Made by a program: the position numbers and the translations under genes. Below are positions 56,883-64,000 of a stretch of 64,000 nucleotides of DNA, in pieces. The DNA comes from Rhodamnia argentea. Lineage: Eukaryota > Streptophyta > Magnoliopsida > Myrtales > Myrtaceae. The stretch spans positions 16,015,311 to 16,079,310 of the forward strand of contig NC_063155.1 of assembly GCF_020921035.1 (NCBI RefSeq). Direction: 5' to 3'. Each line of letters starts with the position of its first letter. The stretch's first letter is position 1. A model generated the notes under the pieces. That model did not search any database. It had not been told where the DNA came from and saw only the letters and a list, made by a program, of their open reading frames with translations.

Positions 56883-58580
56883 ATGTCTTCCCGACGACGA
56901 CGACGACGACGACCGCCAGGAGAAGAAGATGAAGAAGCACAACAACATCAACAACAACAACAACCACCACCCAATTTCGAAGTGGGCACGCTTGTGGAGA
57001 TCGCCTCCACCGACGACGGCTTCCGCGGCTCCTGGTACGCCGCCACCGTCATCCGCGGCCCTTCGCCGCGGTCCTCCTCCGCCTCCTACGTGGTGGAGTT
57101 CCAGGAAATCTACGAGGACGAGGCCGGCACGCGCCGGGTCACCGAGGAGGTGGAGGAGTCCCAGATCAGACCGATACCTCCGAACGAGCCGAACGTGAAA
57201 AGGGACTTCGAGGTGGGTGACGAGGTTGAGGCTCGTCAAAACGACGGGTGGTGGGAAGGCGTGGTGGTGGAGAGACTGAGGGGCGGGAGGTTCGGGGTCT
57301 TGTTCGAGGAGTGGAGAGAGAGGGTGGTGAGCAAGGTCGAGGACTTGAGGCTGAATCGCAAGTGGGTTCATGGGTCTTGGCTGCCTCCTAGTGCTGCTGG
57401 TGTTGAAGATCCACAGGTTTGACACTCCGTTGTGATTTTGTTCTTGAACAAGTTGGGATTTTTTCTTTCTGGGTGTCTTCGATCCTTTAGCTCTATTGGG
57501 GCGACTGCAGCGTGCAAACTTGTAATTTGAGTGGATAGAAGGTGAACGACCTTTTGTGTTGCGTAGATGTGGACGATGAGGAGTGTTCTTGATGCTGAGT
57601 TAGGCTGCTAGTTCAGTGTTGGGCTGCTAGTTCAGTGTTGGAGTGAGTCCAGCGTGAAATGGATCGATCTTTATGTCACATTAGATGTTCCGGCTTCAAG
57701 AATAGTTAATCCTGTGTTTTCATGAATTACGCGTTCGAATTCTATGTTGAAGGAAGTGTAAATTTCCTCGCTTGATGAAGCTTCCATTTTGGCTGGCACT
57801 GTGGCTTTAGGGCAGATGAGATTGTAGGCTGAGTGGTTTTGTGCCTTGTGCATGTTGATTATGGTACAGCAATCAACTGATACCTAATGATCGCTGGCTG
57901 TTTGATAGAGGTCCTTGAAGAGGCGTTATTCATCTTCATTGTTGAAGCTATGCAAATATATGACAGTTCAAGGATTGAAAATGAGAGAAGAAATCTAGGG
58001 AATCTAGTATGTGTGTCGTTTGTAAGGCATTAATTCGCCAACCCTGTCTCATGGTAAAAATAGATTGTGTTTTCTTACTGACACATGGAAAATTGTACAG
58101 CAGAAAGCACAATCACAGTTGGAGATGAAGGTTGCCAAAAAGATGAAAAGTAACGAATTCACTAGGGGCACTCCAGTTGAGGTGAGCAGCGATGAAGATG
58201 GATATCGCGGTGCCTGGTTTGCAGCAGTGGTTGTTGAAGAGGTATCCAAGGGAAAGTACCTTGTTGAGTATGAGAACTTGAGGACGGAGGACAATGCTGA
58301 GTTTTTGAAGGAAGAGGCCGACGCTTTGCATATCCGGCCCTGTCCACCAGAAATTGTAGTTGCTGACCATTTCAATTTGTTTGACGAAGTAGATGCTTTG
58401 TATAATGACGGCTGGTGGGTCGGTGTGGTTTCTAAGGTTCTCAGCAAATCATGGTATGTTGTTTACTTCAGAGACACCAAGGAAGAATTAGAGTTTCGAC
58501 ACTCTAACTTGAGGCTACATCAGGAGTGGATTGGTGGAAGATGGATGATTGCTTCCTTTGTACAAAAAACACGCGCCTAG
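56883..58580 (+). CDS. Agenet (Tudor-like) domain protein
   Basis: Two exons, 56883-57416 (donor CAG/GTTTGA) and 58101-58580 (acceptor TACAG), in phase, 337 aa. After a basic RRRRRRRR and a glutamine/asparagine-coding CAA/AAC run (residues about 20-27) there are four Agenet repeats in two pairs: FEVGTLVEIASTDDGFRGSW with VEESQIRPIPP, FEVGDEVEARQNDGWWEGVV with LRLNRKWVHGSW, RGTPVEVSSDEDGYRGAWFA with ALHIRPCPP, and NLFDEVDALYNDGWWVGVV with LRLHQEWIGGRW. Such plant Tudor-like repeats bind modified histone tails or link chromatin and RNA (family knowledge). The DUF724 C-terminus found in some relatives is absent. It sits directly downstream of ECHIDNA, as At1g09320 does beside At1g09330 (from memory). 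Confidence 0.88.
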
Positions 58581-61500
58581 TGTAAATTCTTGATGCTGCT
58601 TAAAGGTTTGTTTGGAAACTCTACTTGTTCTAGGGCATGTGGGAACTTTGAATTCTATTTGCTTCTGCTGGTTTATAGTCGAACTTCATGAAATTTTTGC
58701 AAAACAAGAAGTTATACAACTATAAGTAAATTCTATGATTTGAAAACTCTAAACCTCACAGGATCAAGCATTTGAACCAATCGGAGCTGAACTTTCTTAG
58801 ATTTGAGTGCTCCTCCCTTATCAAGAGGAGCCATGACCAAGCGTCCTCAAATTCATAATGCTTAAAAGCCCTTAAATTACTTGGTCTGAGTCTTTGAAAA
58901 CTGTAGGCTGGATGTCCTGGGAAAAAAGTCAACTGATTATTTCATGAACTAGAGTCCTTATCTTTTTCCCCTGTTAAGTGAGAGAACCAATTATGCTTGC
59001 CAGAAAACCTGCTACTGTTGTTGATTGCTGATTTTGTGGGAAAATGAAGGTTGTTTTAAGAAGTGAAAACTTAACTCGGATCGGTGTGGTTCTTCCACGG
59101 GTTTTAGTTGTTCGGTGGGGTTTACCATATGCATGTGTTTTGTTGCTTCTCTCATGATGGATCAGTAGGTTAGATGTTTGAATAGCACTTATCCTCTTTT
59201 CTTCTGTTGTTTCCAATCTGGCCAACATAGAATAGATAGGCAAAGTAGCCAATAGCAGTTTGTTCTCACCTATCGACAGATAGCAAGTTGCTTCCAAGCT
59301 CAAATAATTTGAAACCGAATTGCTACTTCTTGTTATTGATGGAGTGGTATTCTCTGCTTGTTAAATAAAGTAGAGGGAGAGAACTGGAACAGAGAGGGAT
59401 GGGGCAGGGGAAGGAAAACGATCTCAGAGATTGAGATTGGATTTTTTCCATTGAAAATGAAGAAGGCTGGGGCAAATGTTTGCACTTGGATTTAAGCAGT
59501 TGACGCGTCAACCAGAAGCTTTGGCGACATTATGCAGAGGACTTTTGGATCTGGTTGTAAATGCTGGAATAGATGTAGCTGGCATTAATAGAAGTTAGAC
59601 CAAAGAAAGCCTATGCTGGAAATTGATGTGCATCATTGACGAGGAGGTGATTGATTCATATTTTCTGTATGGATCAAGTGTGGATTAGTATGCACCTCAT
59701 GGTACATCAATTGGCCTTAAGAATATAGTTAATCAGCATCTTCTGGACCCGATATCGTTCTTTCTATTATTCTGCTATATCTTGTAAGATAAGATCTACT
59801 TTTTAACAGTAATTATCGTGAAAAAATCTTCCATTTGAATTTGATAGCTGTTAACCGATTATCTACTAAATCTTGCATTTACAAATTACCAGAGTTTGCA
59901 AAATGTGATTAAAGGGGAATTCAGGTCATGCTGGTGCATGAGAAAGATTTTCTGTTTTGTTTGTCAAGCATGGACTAGTGACCTTGTGCTCAGTCTGGCC
60001 TTGAATGTAGCGGTGGATGACTGTCCTAAGTGGGATTTTTAAAGAGCATGGATAGTTGTAACATGAATATTTATCTGTTTCATGCAGAAAGAAGAACATT
60101 TGGAGGAGCAATTCAACAATAAATTGTTTTACTTTCTAGATTTCCGGGCTTATGAGGATGTCATCAATGAAAGCATGGACCTTTTCCAAGAGTTGAAAGA
60201 TAGACAGACCGTCGCATTTAAGTACTAACACTTAATCAGGGGTGAGCGGATGCCGAACGCAGTTTGTTCCAAAAAAGTTAAGACCAAACCAAATTACAAA
60301 ATGATTTGGTTTGATATGCATTTATCTTTGTTTCGGTCCCAAAAAATCGAAACAAATCACACCATAAAGAGATAATGACATAAATGGTCCTTGAACTTTG
60401 GCCTAATGAGCAATTTGATCTCTAAACTTTAAATTTGTTCAATAAGATTCATGAATTTTAGCCTAATGCGAAATATGGTTCTTGAACTTTTAATTTGTCC
60501 AATGTAATCTCTGAAATTTTGTATATGTTCAGTTTAGTCCTTGGACTGTAAGAAAATGTTCAATGTTCTTCCTAACATATCACATTACACATTAGACCAA
60601 TGTTCAAGGATCATTTGTGTCAATAATCATATCATAAAAGTAGTTCAACTCGCTTTTGGCTCTCCCCTGTTTATCACTTCCCATCTACAACCGATAGCTG
60701 TCCTACTTCACCTCTTAAGGTGAAGGCGTCGCCCTTTGATTTGACTCGTGAGCAAACCTAAGCCGACAGCGCGACGACTCTCATCACCTTCTCGTGCCGG
60801 TTGCTAATCGGCACCATTCATTTTGCTCTGTTAACATACATTAAAATCGGCATTGCTTCAGTCATTCTTGTTCACACAGTCGCACATAAACCCCTGCCGT
60901 TATCACTTTCAGCGGCAAAACCTACCGCCTCCATGCTGGTCATAAACACAAGTTACAGCAGTTTCGGGACTTTCTTCCTGAAGGGCAGATTATGCATTTG
61001 GAAGCCAATTATTCCTCGCGAATAGTTCACTGCCCAAAAAGAAGTACGCCTCGGTCTCCATTTTCTTCAGACATAAAAACGAGATTTTAGTTTGGAAGGT
61101 TCTCTCAAGAAATATGGAGTGAACAATAGTAAATACCTATAAGCTCAGTCACACCATGCTCACACTGACGGTGCATGGAAGATTAGGGCTAGTTCTAGCG
61201 CTGACACTTAAAGTTCATGTAGTTATACAAAAACAGGAAGATAGGAAAAATGGTGGGTACTATTTAGCAACGTAATAACTTGTTGGTTTACTTGCTGGGT
61301 TTCCGGGATTCAGTTGATGTTCGTTCGGTATTCAAGCTTATATACCGAACTTCTCTGACGGTCCAAAACTGCAAAATGTGACATGTAGTCACCACAATTT
61401 CTAAAGCCAAGGCTTTAAGCCTCGGGTTAAAATTGAATGGAAGCCATCATAAATCGCTACCCGACCTAAGCTGATGGAGTGGACAAGTACTTCACCATGT

Positions 61501-62273
61501 CTTGCGGCACAAGTTGCATCAGGCGTTTCTTGGCCTCGTGGCTAGAAACCAAGCACCACAGCTACGTCTGTTATGGTGTGTTGAAGTGTTCAGAAATTGA
61601 AAGAAGGTTGATGACTAGTAGAGCTTTGTCGACACAAGATCTAAAAGCAAATATACCAGCTACTACCACACAGTTTGCGCTACCAAGAACATGCGCATTT
61701 ATAGCTTCAATCATCATTGTTTTCTTTACAATGTGGCATTATTAGGATGCAAGCAATCTCTGATAAACTTGACTAGTCCGTGAACATAAATCGGATTGGC
61801 CCAAATTGAGAGAAAAGTCCAGAACGAGGAGAGTGGCATCATTTATATATAAATAAATGAGTTGAATAACATGATACAAGTGCTGGCTCACATTACTACT
61901 TTCAACGAGCACAAAAGTTATTTTAGGTGCCAAAGCCCGCCCAAAACGATCTTGTGATGCCTTGCGGTGCTACATGCTCGATAGCCACATGGAATAAGCT
62001 CTAGCATGATGGCTTATGGTGGAGGACGTATGGATGCATCGTTCGCCAAATTGAACTAGAAGACTCAGCGAGACGTAACTTCTATGGGGTAAAACACATC
62101 AACTCAACACAACCATGGAGACTATTGACGAAAGATGCATCAAAACCACAGTTAAAGTGCAGGTACTTCCGTGTACCTACAGTCCCAAGAGAGGTCAACT
62201 CATGCTGAAGGGATGGTAAAAGTGTCCTCGGTAATTAAGCAAAATTTTGGCTCTTCTAAGCATGAGGAGATTG
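58581..62273. other. Intergenic region between convergent Agenet and ICP55 genes
   Basis: The 3' UTRs lie at both ends. At 60093-60228 there is an AG-preceded open stretch (EEHLEEQFNNKLFYFLDF, stop at the end), and at about 60895-61078 another (ITFSGKTYRLHAGHKHKLQQ). Neither was recognised and both may be chance or decayed exons. No DUF538 gene, which lies here in Arabidopsis from memory, was found. Confidence 0.45.
60380..60620. repeat. Short tandem units of the CTTGAACTTTGGCCTAATG type
   Basis: Four to five degenerate units of about 35-40 bp, of the kind common inside plant nonautonomous DNA elements. The element ends were not identified. Confidence 0.5.
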
Positions 62274-63625
62274 TTAAATGGACACATCTCTCACACCGTT
62301 CCAGCCTTCCGCTTGCACTGCAATGTTGCAATCGTTCAGCAATGCTGCGATGTGTTTAACTTCTTTCGGCATTGAACCGGTAAGAACCTGTGTCAAACGG
62401 TGGAATATAAGGTTACACAAGTGAGTCTAAAGTGAGAGTCTATGTAAACCATGAACTTTTACCTTGGATGTGACAGAAAGCACAACTTCTAAACTTTCTG
62501 TCAAGATAATGGAATATGCAAGATGCAGGCAATGCCTTTATGTCAAAGCTAAAAGAGCAAATAAGGAAGTCCCCCACTCAAGCTTACCAGCTTAAGGTCA
62601 AGAAGATTTACGTATTTCAACAAAGAAATTAGCAGCAAATGAAATTTGAGGTGTTTCCATGACAATGTGACATAAAGCTAGAATCAGTCAATGGAGGTCC
62701 CACAACAAAAGCAAAGCTCCACACGCCTAGTGACAACCATCAAAAATTTGTTTTCATACCTCATATCCGGCATCAGTAATAAGGACCTCATCTTCAATCC
62801 TTATCCCTATCCCTTGGTACCTGCATTTACTCTCGGATACATAAGTTGAACTAAGGACAATGTTAGAGTCAAGTGTCGGTTGTAATCAGTCTGGGAATTA
62901 ATCCATTTGGAGTTCTACTCTGAAATTTCAGTTTGACAGAGGCCATGATGACTGCCCTTTTCAAAAGAGTCATGATATACATTTTTTATAAATACTTTTG
63001 AAAATTAGCTTTGAATACAGGGAGGCAGGGATGCACCCTGTTGATGCTCCTTTATGAACTTTTTTAATAATTTGTATGAATGACATAACTGGGTAAGAAA
63101 CTCGTATGATGTTTTTAACACAACTTCTGAGAACTTCGATAGTCATTTGGAAGTGGTCCTAACTCTATATATATATGTTTTTCCAGAATTGGAATGAGAA
63201 CAGAAGAGACTTTCTATCTCTTTTCTCAGATAAAGTATACAGCAAAGGTTCAAACTTCAAAGTAGTTTCCCCGGAAAACAAAGAACGAAAAGCATCATCA
63301 TTAGATAGTTTAGGTTGATAATTGGCATTCATGGTATAGTATCTGAATGTGCTTCCTTAAATGTTAAAACTAGTCAGTGATTAGATCACTTTGGTACTCT
63401 CACGAAAAGGTTTGCCCTCTGAAATAGATAAACAAATTAAAATACATAGTTGACGGATGAGTCCTCGTAATTTTGCATTTAGTTTCTAAAAGAACTTCCA
63501 AGCAAGGCCTGGGTCCTTAAAATTCCAAGATGATATGGAAAGTTTTAGTTACATAAGCTTGATTCGTACCACTCTGGACAATTGAAGTTGTAGGGGATGT
63601 AGACTCCTGGTTCAATTGTAATCAC
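62274..63625 (-). CDS. ICP55-like Xaa-Pro aminopeptidase (M24B), last three exons
   Basis: Minus-strand exons are 63625-63570 (VITIEPGVYIPYNFNCPE), 62820-62760 (YQGIGIRIEDEVLITDAGYE) and 62387-62274 (VLTGSMPKEVKHIAALLNDC and the end GWNGVRDVSI). All have AG/GT borders and the phases agree. The Glu of EPGVY and the Glu of RIEDEV are the last two metal ligands of the M24 pita-bread fold. The upstream exons lie beyond the right edge. By family this is the intermediate cleaving peptidase that trims one residue from mitochondrial proteins after MPP. It corresponds in position to At1g09300 (from memory). No defect is seen in the visible part. Confidence 0.88.
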
Positions 63626-64000
63626 CTGGACCCAAAAAAGCTCCTCGAGTGAACACATGTAAACAAATAAGGCAGCTAGTTGGATGAAAACAGGGAGTAT
63701 ACTACTGAACATATGTAATGGCAATGCACTTGCATTTAATTGTTTCCCGCGACCTGTGAAAAGCCATAACAGCTGTGAAAGTCTACATGTAGGGACCTAC
63801 GGAATGCAACTGCACACATAAGGCCCCATCAAGGACATCTCTTCTTACTAGAGGCTTAACAAAATAGAGTTGATGTCATTGAGTTGGTTTGCGTAACCAA
63901 CACATCTAAATTCGGTATCAAAATGTACAATCCACCAAAATATTGAATCAAACTCTAATTATAGTTAAAAAGGTGCGACACAACTGGACTTTTCTCAGAT
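63626..64000 (-). other. Intron of the ICP55-like gene
   Basis: No further exon could be seen up to the edge. Confidence 0.5.

Noticed and set aside
60093-60228. Exon-like stretch after an AG in the Agenet to ICP55 interval
   Set aside because: Neither the partner exon nor the family could be recognised; not enough to call a gene.
60895-61078. Open frame with GKTYRLHAGHKHKLQQ
   Set aside because: Looks protein-like but has no start, no recognised family and a stop just upstream.
1-64000. tRNA, rRNA, CRISPR or bacterial-type operon features
   Set aside because: None seen; the sequence is plant nuclear DNA.

Overview
The window is nuclear DNA of a flowering plant, almost certainly a eudicot. 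It holds spliced plant genes (ECHIDNA, an Agenet-domain protein, the end of an ICP55-type aminopeptidase), plant-type hAT, copia and LINE remnants, and AT-rich repeats typical of a woody eudicot. A Myrtaceae or Eucalyptus origin is a guess from the look of the repeats and is not shown here.

The right end (51.0-64.0 kb) is the old, single-copy part: complete ECHIDNA (51002-54325, +), a two-exon Agenet protein (56883-58580, +), and the last three exons of an ICP55-like peptidase (62274-63625, -). From memory this matches Arabidopsis At1g09330 - At1g09320 - At1g09300, which supports the calls.

The left 50 kb is a young, heavily rearranged tandem cluster. It has six intronless GC-rich SRC2-like C2-domain genes (called A to F here; only E is on the minus strand) and two C2-less tail fragments (G, H). 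There are two truncated ECHIDNA copies and captured fragments of a MED33-like Mediator gene, of galactinol synthase (3' ends three times, apparent 5' ends twice) and of a GATA factor. A block of about 9.5 kb at 3.6-13.0 kb is repeated in direct orientation at 37.8-47.35 kb. Dispersed repeats (here R1, D and B/C), a copia fossil, MITE-like elements and a hAT end fill the rest.

The most striking signal is at the C2 promoters. Each one sits in or beside a long palindrome: 71-bp arms at A; perfect 92-bp arms plus perfect 53-bp outer arms at B; 35-bp arms around a TGACGTCA core at C; and 56-bp arms with TGACGTCA at D. E and F form a head-to-head pair whose promoters and first 300 coding bases are identical inverted copies around a minisatellite. 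The arm sequences differ from locus to locus but match within a locus. This implies recurrent inverted duplication or arm-to-arm homogenisation at the promoters of one stress-type gene family. Possible consequences are divergent transcription, hairpin small RNAs or cruciform DNA; none of these can be tested from sequence alone.
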